Of a stretch of 64,000 bases of DNA, positions 51,322-60,228 are shown piece by piece. Where the stretch lies: assembly GCF_003601975.1 (NCBI RefSeq), contig NZ_QZWZ01000002.1, forward strand, positions 467,252 to 531,251, given 5' to 3'. How positions within the stretch are numbered: the first letter of the stretch is position 1; each line of letters opens with the position of its first letter. The position numbers and the translations under genes are program-made. Under the pieces are notes generated by a model. That model was not told the origin of the DNA. It was given only the letters and a program-made list of their open reading frames with translations, and made no database searches. The DNA comes from Mesorhizobium waimense (GTDB taxonomy: Bacteria > Pseudomonadota > Alphaproteobacteria > Rhizobiales > Rhizobiaceae).

Positions 51322-52602
51322 TCAACCGGCGACGGTGCCGCGCAGCAGCACGTTGAGCCCGATCGCCATCACCTTGGCCGATTCCACCATATCGGCGATG
51401 CCAACCCATTCGTCTGGCCGGTGCGCGAGATCGAGAATGCCCGGACCATAGGCGATGCAGTCATAGATGTGGCCGATGCGGGCAATGTGCTTCTGGTCGT
51501 AGGTGCCGGGCGAAATCACATAGTCCGGTTCGCGGTCGAAGATCGCCATGATGCCTTGCGCCACCGCCTTCACCACCGGCGCGTCGCGCTCGGTCATCAG
51601 CGGCAGCACCTCCATGATGTCGCGGATCTCGTAGTCGAATTTCTTGCGCTCGCGCTTCAGCCGCTCGAGGATGGCGGTCACCTCGCTTTTGACCGTGGCA
51701 AGATTCTCTTCGAGCAGGAAGCGGCGGTCGATGGTCAGCCGGCAGGAATCGGGCACGTTGGGCGAAGGCAGGCCGGGCCGGAAATCCTCGGTCTGGCCGC
51801 CATGGATGGAATTGATATTCATGGTCGAGCGCCTGGCGCCCTCGGGCACGACTGGCATCCGCGTCACCTTGCGGTCGAGGGCCGGAAACAATTCATCCTC
51901 GAAAGCCTGCAGCACTGCGCCCATATGGCGCACGGCATTGTCGCCGAGGAACGGCATCGAGCCATGCGCGATCTCGCCCTTGGTCTCTATCTCCGCCCAC
52001 CAGACGCCGCGATGGCCAAGGCAGATGCGGTCCTTGTTCAGCGGCTCCGGAATGATGACGTGGTCGACCTTGGGTTTTGAGAAATAACCGAGCTTGGCCA
52101 GATGGGCGACGCCGCCGAAGCCGCCGGACTCCTCGTCGACCGTGCCCGATATTTCGATGGCGCCGGGAAAATCTGGAAAGACCTCCTTGAAGGCTTCGGC
52201 AGCGATGATGGAGGAGGCCAAGCCGCCCTTCATGTCGCAGGCGCCGCGGCCGTAGACCTTGCCGTCCTTCACCAGGCCGGCAAAAGGATCGACGCTCCAG
52301 CCTTCGCCGGCCTCGACGACGTCGATATGCGAGTTGAAATGCACGCAGGCGCCGGGCGAGCGGCCGTCGAAACGGGCGACGACATTGACGCGCGGATAGC
52401 GGTCGGTGTCGCCAGGCGTGCCTTCGGCGCGGATGAACTCGGTTTCGAACCCGTGCTTCTTCAGCCGCGCACCAATGTATTCCGCGCACGGCCTGTAGGC
52501 CTCGCCCGGCGGATTGATGGTCGGAAAGCGGATCAGTTCGGCGGTTAGCGTAACCAGGTCGTCGACCCGAGCGTCGACGGCCCTCAGGAGTCGTTCGTTC
52601 AT
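51322..52602 (-). CDS. M20-family amidohydrolase (ArgE/DapE type)
   Basis: 427 residues from ATG 52602. Metal ligands: HFNSHIDVV, YGRGACDMKGGL, GTVDEESGG (catalytic Glu), IIPEPLNKDR. The layout is acetylornithine deacetylase/succinyl-DAP desuccinylase-like. Upstream of the dpp genes on the same strand, 129 bases from the binding protein, so it probably hydrolyses the imported N-acyl amino acid or peptide. Confidence 0.88.
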   Translation of the reverse strand: MNERLLRAVDARVDDLVTLTAELIRFPTINPPGEAYRPCAEYIGARLKKHGFETEFIRAEGTPGDTDRYPRVNVVARFDGRSPGACVHFNSHIDVVEAGEGWSVDPFAGLVKDGKVYGRGACDMKGGLASSIIAAEAFKEVFPDFPGAIEISGTVDEESGGFGGVAHLAKLGYFSKPKVDHVIIPEPLNKDRICLGHRGVWWAEIETKGEIAHGSMPFLGDNAVRHMGAVLQAFEDELFPALDRKVTRMPVVPEGARRSTMNINSIHGGQTEDFRPGLPSPNVPDSCRLTIDRRFLLEENLATVKSEVTAILERLKRERKKFDYEIRDIMEVLPLMTERDAPVVKAVAQGIMAIFDREPDYVISPGTYDQKHIARIGHIYDCIAYGPGILDLAHRPDEWVGIADMVESAKVMAIGLNVLLRGTVAG

Positions 52603-52823
52603 TACGGGATTTGAGCAGCGAACCGGGTCATTTTGCAAGCGCGATACTGAAGCCGCTGAAACTGCGTGTCGCGGCGGCAACTATGACGGGAAAATCGTTC
52701 AAATTCGCTGCTTTAGATTGGCGAATTTATCAATGAGTGTGTGTTACTTCATTCACCTGCCATTAAAAGCATGAAAAACAGCGTGATGGCAGCGGGCAAG
52801 GGCAATCAAAGGGGTTTGATCGC

Positions 52824-53255
52824 ATGAAGAAGACCGTTCTCATGGCGGCGATACTGGCAACGGCGCTATTCGGCACTTCAATCGAAAGCAAGGCATCCGC
52901 TCTCGTCGCCAACATCGACATATCTTCGCAGACGATGACCGTCAGCCGTTATGGTCAGGTGGTTTACCGGTGGAGCGTGTCCACCGCCCGCAAAGGTTAT
53001 ATCACGCCGCGCGGCAAGTACCGCCCGCAATGGACGGCGCGGATGTGGTATTCGCGCAAATACGATATGTCGCCGATGCCCTATTCGGTGTTCTTCCGCG
53101 GTGGCTACGCAATCCACGGCACGGGTGCGGTGAAGTATCTTGGGCGCCCGGCCTCGCATGGCTGCGTGCGCCTGCACACGGCCAATGCCGCGACCTTCTA
53201 CTCGATGGTGCGGGAAGCCGGTTACGGAAACACGCGGATCGTTGTCACCGACTAA
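52824..53255 (+). CDS. L,D-transpeptidase (YkuD/ErfK family)
   Basis: 143 residues with a signal peptide (MKKTVLMAAILATALFGTSI). The catalytic motif is HGTGAVKYLGRPASHGCVRL, with the nucleophile in SHGCVR. Short single-domain enzymes of this kind form 3-3 crosslinks in, or attach proteins to, peptidoglycan; rhizobia have many. AAGGGG precedes the ATG region. Confidence 0.9.
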   Translation: MKKTVLMAAILATALFGTSIESKASALVANIDISSQTMTVSRYGQVVYRWSVSTARKGYITPRGKYRPQWTARMWYSRKYDMSPMPYSVFFRGGYAIHGTGAVKYLGRPASHGCVRLHTANAATFYSMVREAGYGNTRIVVTD

Positions 53256-53276
53256 GCCCGGGGCCGACGCTTGTCG

Positions 53277-54272
53277 TTACTGGCGGGCAGCGTCCGTTGC
53301 CCGCCCGCGCTGGCGGCGACGCCGGCCGCTGATCTCCCACCTCTTGTGGAACCACATCCACTGTCCCGGATCCTCGCGCACCCAGCGCTCGACCACATCG
53401 GCGAGTAGCTGGGTGGTGGCCGGCACGTCGACGCTGCCGCCCTCGGTGCGCGGCAAGGTCAGCTTATCCTCAATATCGAGCCGGAACCGATTACCAGGCA
53501 ACCGCACGCAGCGCGCCGGATAGACGTCGCAATCATAGTGGCGGGCAAGCATGCCCAGCACCGGATTGCTCTGGCACGGGCGGCCGAAGAAGGTCGTCTC
53601 CAGCCCGCTCGAGAATTTCTGGTCGACCAGCACGCCGATATTGCCGCCATTCTCCAGGATCGCGGCGAGCGCGAATGAAGCGCCGGTCGAGGAGGGCAGC
53701 AAGGCGCCCATCGTCGAACGCCGCGTCGAATGGATGTAGTCGGCCAGATAGGGATTGTTGGGCGGACGAAACAGCGCGGTGATCTTCATGCCGAAGGTGG
53801 CGGCAGCCACCGGCAGCAATTCGAAATTGCCGAGATGGCCGGTGAACAGAATGTGTGGCTTCTCTTCACCGGCGATATCAAGGAAATGCTCGACGCCGCG
53901 AACCTCGACCCGGCCGGGCGTCGTCGCTTTCGGGTCATAGTCGAAAAGCGCGTCGAGGAAGATGTACTCGGCCGCAAGGCGGGCCATGTTGCCCCACATG
54001 TCGAGCGCGATGGCTTCGATCTCGGCATCGCTCTTTTCGGGATAGGCGAGGCGAAGATTGCGCGTGGCGACGCGATGGCGCCCGACCATCGGACCGATGC
54101 GGCGGGCGACGCGGTCGGCGAAGTTGAGCGCACTGTCGGGCGGCAAAAGGCGCAGCAGCGAGATGATTGTCATCGCGACGCGCGCGACCAGCCAGTGCTC
54201 CATCTGGCGAAGCCGCCGGCCGTAGCGAAACGCCAGGTCCCTGCGGACCTTCTTGAAGGCTCTGCCGACCAT
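53277..54272 (-). CDS. lpxXL: Lipid A VLCFA acyltransferase
   Basis: 331 residues. HtrB/LpxL fold with the H-x4-E motif in FTGHLGNFELLPVAA, then LVDQKFSSGLETTFFGRP and EDPGQWMWFHKRWE. N-terminal amphipathic segment for the inner membrane. In rhizobia LpxXL transfers 27-hydroxyoctacosanoate from AcpXL to lipid A. End of the acpXL cluster, two bases after the dehydrogenase gene. Confidence 0.9.
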   Translation of the reverse strand: MVGRAFKKVRRDLAFRYGRRLRQMEHWLVARVAMTIISLLRLLPPDSALNFADRVARRIGPMVGRHRVATRNLRLAYPEKSDAEIEAIALDMWGNMARLAAEYIFLDALFDYDPKATTPGRVEVRGVEHFLDIAGEEKPHILFTGHLGNFELLPVAAATFGMKITALFRPPNNPYLADYIHSTRRSTMGALLPSSTGASFALAAILENGGNIGVLVDQKFSSGLETTFFGRPCQSNPVLGMLARHYDCDVYPARCVRLPGNRFRLDIEDKLTLPRTEGGSVDVPATTQLLADVVERWVREDPGQWMWFHKRWEISGRRRRQRGRATDAARQ

Positions 54273-54274
54273 TC

Positions 54275-55303
54275 CTAGTCGACGCGCAGGATGATCTTGC
54301 CGAACACGTCGCGGCCTTCCATGCGCTTCAGCGCGGCATCGATGTCGCCGAAGCCGACTTCGGTGTCGATCACCGGCGCGACGAGGCCTGCCGCCATCTT
54401 CTGCATGGCATTGGCCATGTTCTCCATGCGGCAGCCGAAGGAGCCGAGCAGCTTCAGCTGTTGCTGGAAAAGCTGCATCAAATTGATTTGCGTCGAGACG
54501 CCGGAGGTCGAGCCGCAGGTCACCAGGCGTCCGCCGCGCTTCAGGCACAGCATCGAGCCGGCAAAGGTGTCGGCTCCGACATGCTCGAACACGACGTCGA
54601 CGCCCTTCTTCTTGGTCAGCTTGCGCACGACGCCCTCGAAACGGTCGTCGCGGTAGTTGATGACATGGTCGGCGCCAAGCGCCTTGGCCTTGTCGATCTT
54701 GTCGTTCGAACCGACCGTGGTGATCACGGTGCAGCCCATCTTCTTCGCCAGCTGGATGGCGGCGGAACCGATGCCCGAGCCGCCGGCATGGACGAGGATC
54801 GTTTCGCCCGGCTGCAGCCTGGCATTGTCGAACAGCATGTGCTCGACCGTGCCGAAGGTGACTGGCGCGACGGCGGCGCCGATCTCGCTGACGCCGGGCG
54901 GGGCAGGGACCAGAAGCCGCGCCGGCAGGTTTATCTTCTCCTGGGCAAAGCCATCTAGGTGGAAGCCGTGCACGCCGGAGACATGCTCGCAAAGATTGTC
55001 GCGGCCTTCGCGGCAGGCGCGGCAAAGCCCGCAGGTGCGCGCGCCGTAAATCGACACCAATTGTCCGGGCAGGAGGCTGGATACGCCGTGCCCGACGGCC
55101 TCGACCTCGCCGGAGGCCTCGGCGCCGACGACCAGCGGCAGCTTGCGCTTGGCGAAGGCCATGCCGCGCCAGCCCCAGACGTCGATATGGTTCAGCGCCA
55201 CGGCCTTGATGCGCAGCGTTACCTCGCCGAGCGAGGGCGGCGGGGGAGGCGGCAGGTCCACCGTTTCAAGGCGGCGGTCCTCGATAAGTTGCAGTGCGCG
55301 CAT
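54275..55303 (-). CDS. Zinc-type MDR dehydrogenase of the VLCFA cluster
   Basis: 342 residues. Structural zinc lobe CGLCRACREGRDNLC, Rossmann motif HAGGSGIGSAAIQLAKKMGC. Conserved in rhizobial acpXL clusters, probably as an enoyl or keto reductase in very-long-chain acyl synthesis. Proline-rich patch near residue 20. Confidence 0.88.
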   Translation of the reverse strand: MRALQLIEDRRLETVDLPPPPPPSLGEVTLRIKAVALNHIDVWGWRGMAFAKRKLPLVVGAEASGEVEAVGHGVSSLLPGQLVSIYGARTCGLCRACREGRDNLCEHVSGVHGFHLDGFAQEKINLPARLLVPAPPGVSEIGAAVAPVTFGTVEHMLFDNARLQPGETILVHAGGSGIGSAAIQLAKKMGCTVITTVGSNDKIDKAKALGADHVINYRDDRFEGVVRKLTKKKGVDVVFEHVGADTFAGSMLCLKRGGRLVTCGSTSGVSTQINLMQLFQQQLKLLGSFGCRMENMANAMQKMAAGLVAPVIDTEVGFGDIDAALKRMEGRDVFGKIILRVD

Positions 55304-55339
55304 GGAGCCTGTCGGTTCTGTTGAGCGGAAAGCGCTCGC

Positions 55340-56611
55340 TTAGACCGGTTCCCGCGCCATGACAAGGCAAGTGTTCTGGCCGCCGAAGCCGAAGGAATTC
55401 GACAAGACGGTGCCAACCTCGGCATTGCGCTTCTTGTTCGGCACGACGTCGAGCACGATCGCCGGATCGGGATTGTCGTAGTTGATGGTCGGCGGAATGA
55501 CGCTTTCGCGCATCGTCATCAGCGAAAATGCCGCCTCGACCGCGCCGGCCGCCGACAGCGTGTGGCCGATCATCGACTTGTTCGACGAGATCGGCATCGA
55601 GCCGATCCGTTCGCCGAAGACGGTCGACAGCGACAAATGCTCCATCTTGTCGTTTTCCGGCGTCGAGGTGCCGTGCGCGTTGACGTAGTCGATCTGGTCC
55701 TCGCCAAGGCCCGCATCGGCGAGCGCGGCGCGCACCGCGGCGATTGCCGGCGAACCGTCGGGCTTGGAGCGGGTGCGGTGGAAATCGTCGGCCTTTTCGC
55801 CGCAGCCGCGCATGATGCCGAGAATGGTGGCACCGCGGGCAAGCGCCGCCTCCAGCGATTCCAGCACCAGCGCGCCGGAGCCTTCGGCGAGGACAAAACC
55901 GTCGCGATCCTTGGAGAAGGGCTTTGAGGCCTTTTCGGGGATGTCGTTGTGGGTGGACAGCGCCGACAGCAGCGAGAAGCGGATCAGCGCCTCGGCGGTC
56001 GCCGAGCCGTCGGCGCCGATCGACAGCGCCTTGTCGCACTCGCCGCGACGGATCGCCTCGACGCCGAGCTGGATCGCGGTTGCGCCGGAGGCGCAGGCGG
56101 TCGACAGCGTGATCGGCAGGCCGCGCGTGCCGAAGCTGTCGGCCAGCCGGTCGGCAATCGAGCCGAACTGCGTGGTCTCGAAGATGTCGAGTTCTTTCAG
56201 CGCGCGCGCGACGCGCAGCAGCCTCTCGGCGCCGGCGTCATGCTTGTCGGAATTGTAGAGCGAAAAGCGATCTGCCCAGTCGAGCTCGACCGGCGGCGAG
56301 GCGAGGAAAAGCGGTCCGCCGAAATCGCCGGAATCGAGGCCTGCTTCCGCGACTGCTTCACGCGCGGCGGTTTCGGCCAGCTCGTAAGTGAGGGGGCTGG
56401 AGCCCTGCGAACTCGACGGCAGGAAGTCGACCATGCCGGAGATGCGGGTGTTCAGGTGATCGACCGGAAAGCGGGTGATCGGATGGATGCCGGATTTGCC
56501 CGATGTGAGTGCCGCCCAGTTGTCGGCCTTGCCGACGCCAAGCGACGTCACCACGCCGATACCGGTGACGGCGACGATTGGCCTGCCCATGTGGTCGTTC
56601 AGATTGGCCAT
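55340..56611 (-). CDS. Beta-ketoacyl-ACP synthase (catalytic; FabF2XL-like)
   Basis: 423 residues. Active-site triad intact: Cys in LSTACASGATAIQLG, His in NAHGTSTPENDK, His in MIGHTLSAAGAVE. Condensing enzyme for the 27-hydroxyoctacosanoyl chain on AcpXL. Twenty bases downstream of the Cys-less partner. Confidence 0.9.
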   Translation of the reverse strand: MANLNDHMGRPIVAVTGIGVVTSLGVGKADNWAALTSGKSGIHPITRFPVDHLNTRISGMVDFLPSSSQGSSPLTYELAETAAREAVAEAGLDSGDFGGPLFLASPPVELDWADRFSLYNSDKHDAGAERLLRVARALKELDIFETTQFGSIADRLADSFGTRGLPITLSTACASGATAIQLGVEAIRRGECDKALSIGADGSATAEALIRFSLLSALSTHNDIPEKASKPFSKDRDGFVLAEGSGALVLESLEAALARGATILGIMRGCGEKADDFHRTRSKPDGSPAIAAVRAALADAGLGEDQIDYVNAHGTSTPENDKMEHLSLSTVFGERIGSMPISSNKSMIGHTLSAAGAVEAAFSLMTMRESVIPPTINYDNPDPAIVLDVVPNKKRNAEVGTVLSNSFGFGGQNTCLVMAREPV

Positions 56612-56631
56612 GTTTTGTCCTAGGTCGTAGC

Positions 56632-57822
56632 TCAGGCGGCTTTTACCAGCCCCATGCCCTCGAATTGGTGATAGCCGATCGCCGTTGCAAGCACTGACCT
56701 GGGAACGCCACCGAACGGCTTTTCGACCGTGGTATCGAAGGCGGGATAGGCGGCCTTGCGGTCGACAGCCAGCGCTGCCAGTGCCACCGCGAAGGGGAAC
56801 TGCGCTTCCTTCATGTGGCCGGTCAGCGTCGAGAACGCGCGCGCGGCGATCGCCGGATGGGCGTCGAACGCAGCCTTCTCGGCGGCGGTAGCGGCATGAG
56901 CGCCGGAAGCGCCTGACATCGCCAGCAATTCGCCGTCAGGCAATGCAGCCTGGCTGAGCAGCGCGGCGATCTCGCCATCGAGTTCGCCCAGCCGCCGCCT
57001 GGCGCGTCCGGACACGACCGGGCCAAGCTCGGCGTAAATCTTGCGCCCGCGGCTTTCAGCGTGCTCGCGCTGCTCCAGCACCAGGAAGGCGCCGCCGGAT
57101 CCGGTCACCACGCCGCCGCCTTCGCCGCCCCGCCTTTGCCAGACCGGTTTCCAGGCGCCGCGATGCAGATAGCCGGCGAGCTCATAGCCGAGCAGCATGT
57201 CGGAATGTTCGGTCTGGAAGGCACCACCGACCAGCACATGCGTCGACTGTCCCGAGCAGATGCGCGCGGCGGCCGTCTCGACGGCGGCGACGCCGGCACC
57301 TTCCTCACCCATGAAAGTGCGCGAAGAACCGGTGACCTTGTGGACGATCGAGATGTTGCCGGCGAGCAGGTTGGAAAGCTGCGCCAGGAACAAGGTCGGA
57401 CGCAGTTCCGTGGTCAGCTTCTCGTTGAGCAGCACGTCGCGGTCGTTGCGGCTTTCCGAAGCGGCGAGGATCGCGGCGTCGACCGCCTCGTCGCGCTCGC
57501 CACCGCCCGCGGCCACCACCATGTCCATGGTCGCGCAAAGCTCGTCATTGCCCTTGATGCCGGCGTCGTCCAGCGCAAGGCCGGCGGAATAAGTGCCGAG
57601 GCGCTGCCAGGTTTCCATCTGCCGCTGGTCGCCGCGCTTGGCGATCTGCAGGTTCCAGTCGATCTCGGGCAGCGGGTGGATGGTGTAGGGCGCAAAGCGC
57701 GCGGCCTCCAGCACTGGCTGCAGGCCCGGCTGGGCGAGCTTCTGCCAGTGCGCATCCGGACCTTCTCCCAGCGAAGAGACAAGGCCGATGCCGGTGATGA
57801 CGACGTCGCGGGGGCTGCTCAT
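56632..57822 (-). CDS. Beta-ketoacyl synthase homologue lacking the nucleophile Cys (chain-length-factor-like)
   Basis: 396 residues from ATG 57822. DVVITGIGLVSSLGEGPDAH begins a KAS fold, but the nucleophile region reads HKVTGSSRTFMGEEGAGVAA with no Cys, and the first active-site His motif is altered (AMSGASGAHAATAAE). The C-terminal LTGHMKEAQFPFAVALAALA keeps the second His. It likely pairs with the active synthase downstream and sets chain length, as in type II PKS KS-alpha/CLF pairs (inference). Confidence 0.85.
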   Translation of the reverse strand: MSSPRDVVITGIGLVSSLGEGPDAHWQKLAQPGLQPVLEAARFAPYTIHPLPEIDWNLQIAKRGDQRQMETWQRLGTYSAGLALDDAGIKGNDELCATMDMVVAAGGGERDEAVDAAILAASESRNDRDVLLNEKLTTELRPTLFLAQLSNLLAGNISIVHKVTGSSRTFMGEEGAGVAAVETAAARICSGQSTHVLVGGAFQTEHSDMLLGYELAGYLHRGAWKPVWQRRGGEGGGVVTGSGGAFLVLEQREHAESRGRKIYAELGPVVSGRARRRLGELDGEIAALLSQAALPDGELLAMSGASGAHAATAAEKAAFDAHPAIAARAFSTLTGHMKEAQFPFAVALAALAVDRKAAYPAFDTTVEKPFGGVPRSVLATAIGYHQFEGMGLVKAA

Positions 57823-57879
57823 GGGCGGCTGTTGTGGGTCAGGCTGCAAGGCGCGTCAAGGCCGCGCGCTTGCGCCATC

Positions 57880-58161
57880 TCAGGCGGTCTTGGCGGCGAC
57901 CAGCGCGTCGATCTTGGCGCACAGGTTCTTCATGACGAAGTAATCGTCGGTCGAGGCCTTGCCGTCATTGACCTCCTGCGTCCACTTTTCCAGCGGCACC
58001 TTGATGCCGAATTCCTTGTCGATGGCAAAGACGATGTCGAGGAAATCGAGGCTGTCGATGCCGAGATCGTCGATGGTGTGGCTTTCGGGCGTGATCGTCT
58101 CGATATCGATCTCACTGGTGTCGGCAATGATCTTGGCGACTTTGTCGAACGTGGTGGACAA
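57880..58161 (-). CDS. acpXL: Acyl carrier protein AcpXL
   Basis: 93 residues, TTG start with AAGGAAGAG upstream. [18 protein letters not shown] and [19 protein letters not shown] (phosphopantetheine Ser in DSL) match AcpXL, the carrier for the very-long-chain acyl group of rhizobial lipid A. First gene of the leftward cluster. A fabZ-type dehydratase, usually next, is missing here. Confidence 0.93.
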   Translation of the reverse strand: MSTTFDKVAKIIADTSEIDIETITPESHTIDDLGIDSLDFLDIVFAIDKEFGIKVPLEKWTQEVNDGKASTDDYFVMKNLCAKIDALVAAKTA

Positions 58162-58288
58162 GGGCTCTTCCTTCGGTTGCGGGCGGAATCTGTCCGCATC
58201 TTGTTTGGGCGCTGTCTAATCGGTTTTTCCGGGCAGGAAAAGGCCTGATGCGCCGGGCGCAGATGGGATGCCTCGGTTGCAAAGACAA

Positions 58289-58319
58289 GAAGGGTCGCCG
58301 GTTTGTCCGGCGGCCCTTC
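58289..58319 (-). terminator. Terminator after slipin gene
   Basis: GAAGGGTCGCCG and CGGCGGCCCTTC form a 12-bp stem with a seven-base loop; on the minus strand TTGTCTTTGC follows. Confidence 0.7.
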
Positions 58320-58339
58320 CCATTTGGCGTTTGGTCAGC

Positions 58340-59479
58340 TCAGTCGCGGAGCTTGACCAAGTCGTTCAGCAGCCCGCCCGTTCCGTTGTGGACGGTCAGC
58401 CGCTCGACCTTGCCGGCGATCGTCTCCAGAGCCTCGAGCTCCTTCAGACGCAGCATCACCGGGTTCTCGGCCATCACCCGCGCCGTGTTGAGCAGGGAAC
58501 GCGTGGCGTTCGTCTCCTCGCGGCGGCGGATGACGTTGGCCTCGGCCTGCTTTTCGGCCGAAACCACCTGGTTGAGGATTTCGCGCATCTCGCCCGGCAG
58601 GATGACATCCTTGAGCGCGATATCGCTGACCTCGACCCCGATCTCGGCCATGTCGGCGCGGACCTTGCCGGCGGCTTCTTCGTCGATCGTCACCTTCTTC
58701 TCGAGGATCTGATCGAGCGTCAGCGCGCCAAGCGTCTTGCGGAAGGCGTACTGCAGGGCGCGGTAGAGGGCTTCGGCGAAGTCCTTCACAGCACTCACCG
58801 CCTTGACCGGATCGACGACCCGGTATTCGGCGGCGATGTTGACGCGGATCGTCACGCGATCCTTGGTCAGCACTTCCTGCCCGGCGACATCAAGCGACTG
58901 GCGCTTGAGGTCGACGACCTTCACTTGCACCATGCGTCCGACATTCCAGAACGCATGCACGCCCGCCGTGAGCGTCCGCACCAGGACACCATCGACGAAG
59001 AGCAGTCCGGCCTGGCCGTCGACGACCGGATGGACGGACATCAGTTCCGTCTTCCGGGCCTGGCCGATCCGGCGCATGACCGCCGGATCGATCGCAAGAT
59101 CGGCCGAGGTGTCGATCATCGTGACCTTCCACGGTCCGGCATCGGTCCACAGCACGAGCTTGCGGTCCGGCGCCAGGACGGCGTGGAGGTTGCCGTCACG
59201 CTCGATGACGGCGACGTCTGTGCGCCCGGTGCGAACCACGGTGAAATGGCGCGCAGCCACATCCGGGAGCTTGTCGAACAACGCCTTCTCGTATGCCGAA
59301 ACGAATTCCGGGTTCTTCAGATCGTGCCGCGAGACTTCAAGGCTCTGGCGCCGGTTGGCGAGCCAGTGCTCACCCGGCATCAGGACAGCCTTGATCTCAC
59401 CCTTGTAGAGGGTGACGGCACGCTCGTTTTCCTTAATAACGACGCGCTCGCGTCCAAAAATCTTATCGAGAATGGTCAT
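58340..59479 (-). CDS. SPFH/Band-7 protein (slipin-like)
   Basis: 379 residues from ATG 59479, with AGGAG upstream. After an N-terminal cytosolic or membrane-proximal part, the SPFH core shows VKVVDLKRQSLDVAGQEVLT, KDRVTIRVNIAAEYRVVDPV and GVEVSDIALKDVILPGEMRE, then a helical tail with EKQAEANVIRRREETNATRS. No obvious transmembrane segment or NfeD partner. Probably a membrane microdomain scaffold. Confidence 0.88.
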   Translation of the reverse strand: MTILDKIFGRERVVIKENERAVTLYKGEIKAVLMPGEHWLANRRQSLEVSRHDLKNPEFVSAYEKALFDKLPDVAARHFTVVRTGRTDVAVIERDGNLHAVLAPDRKLVLWTDAGPWKVTMIDTSADLAIDPAVMRRIGQARKTELMSVHPVVDGQAGLLFVDGVLVRTLTAGVHAFWNVGRMVQVKVVDLKRQSLDVAGQEVLTKDRVTIRVNIAAEYRVVDPVKAVSAVKDFAEALYRALQYAFRKTLGALTLDQILEKKVTIDEEAAGKVRADMAEIGVEVSDIALKDVILPGEMREILNQVVSAEKQAEANVIRRREETNATRSLLNTARVMAENPVMLRLKELEALETIAGKVERLTVHNGTGGLLNDLVKLRD

Positions 59480-59853
59480 TGTGTTACTCCTGTCGGGCAT
59501 GGCCCCCATGCGAGGCGTCAAGTCATGCGTCGATCTTCCTTTTCGTTTCTCGTTTCACTTCGTCTCTTGCTTCATAGTCCGGACACGAATGATCCGGGGA
59601 CCGGTGGCACCAATTCGTGGCGGGCCTTCGGGAGCGGATCGCGAGGCAGCGAAGCTGGCGCCGGAGGCCTTGGCCTCCCTTGCCGGCGACGCTGCGCCTT
59701 GATCGTCACCGCGGGCCTGGCCGCGAGCCGATGACGTCAGGCCTTTCGATACGGCCCACGCCCGAAGGCTTGGGCCGTCCGTCAGGTCTTTCGCATTCCG
59801 GTCCCCGGACCGTCTTTTTCAGATAACACCGTGAAAGGGTGGTGGCCTATCAG
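59480..59853. other. Intergenic gap with hairpins, no gene
   Basis: No convincing frame. Holds inverted repeat ACGGCCCA/TGGGCCGT (59751-59778) and the terminator-like hairpin CGGTC-cccg-GACCG followed by TCTTTTT (59799-59819). Confidence 0.55.
59799..59819 (+). terminator. Short rho-independent terminator-like hairpin
   Basis: CGGTC, loop cccg, GACCG (59799-59812), then TCTTTTT on the plus strand. No gene on that strand ends before it. Confidence 0.5.
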
Positions 59854-59928
59854 CCAGTGGAGAAGGATTCGAACCTTCGACCGTCAGATTATGAGTCTGA
59901 TGCTCTACCCAAACTGAGCTATCCGTGG
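59854..59928 (-). pseudogene. tRNA-Met(CAT)-like sequence with broken acceptor stem
   Basis: D arm GCTC-AGTTTGGGTA-GAGC, anticodon arm TCAGA-CTCATAA-TCTGA (CAT), T arm GAAGG-TTCGAAT-CCTTC are sound. The acceptor arms CCACGGA and TCCACTG pair at only four of seven positions, and no CCA follows. Its first bases are the CCA of the next tRNA-like unit. Confidence 0.6.
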
Positions 59929-59999
59929 TGCAGACAGCAGGATTCGAACCTGCGACCTCCGGACCCAAATCCGGCGCTCTCCCCCTGAGCTACATCCGC
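59926..59999 (-). tRNA. tRNA-Pro(TGG)-like sequence, atypical
   Basis: Acceptor GCGGATG/TGTCTGC (with G-U pairs), D arm GCTC...GAGC, anticodon stem CCGGA/TCCGG, T arm GCAGG-TTCGAAT-CCTGC, discriminator A and encoded CCA. The anticodon loop reads TTTGGG, six bases instead of seven, so decoding (TGG, proline) is uncertain. Confidence 0.5.
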
Positions 60000-60228
60000 G
60001 ATCCCAACCCCCGAAACGGCGCCGTACACAGGACGGCAAGGCCACCTGCGCGGGCGGAGGCGAAAGCTCCAACCGTTGTGCTCGCTTCGGTTTTCGTGAC
60101 CGGGAGCGCGCCTATAGCCCCTGCGACGGGTTGTCGCAAGCGGCATTGTCGCGGCTTATGTGCGGCTTCTTTCGGTGGTGGCATTTCGGCAACACTTGCC
60201 GGTGCCCGGCAAGGACTGTTTTGCGCCG

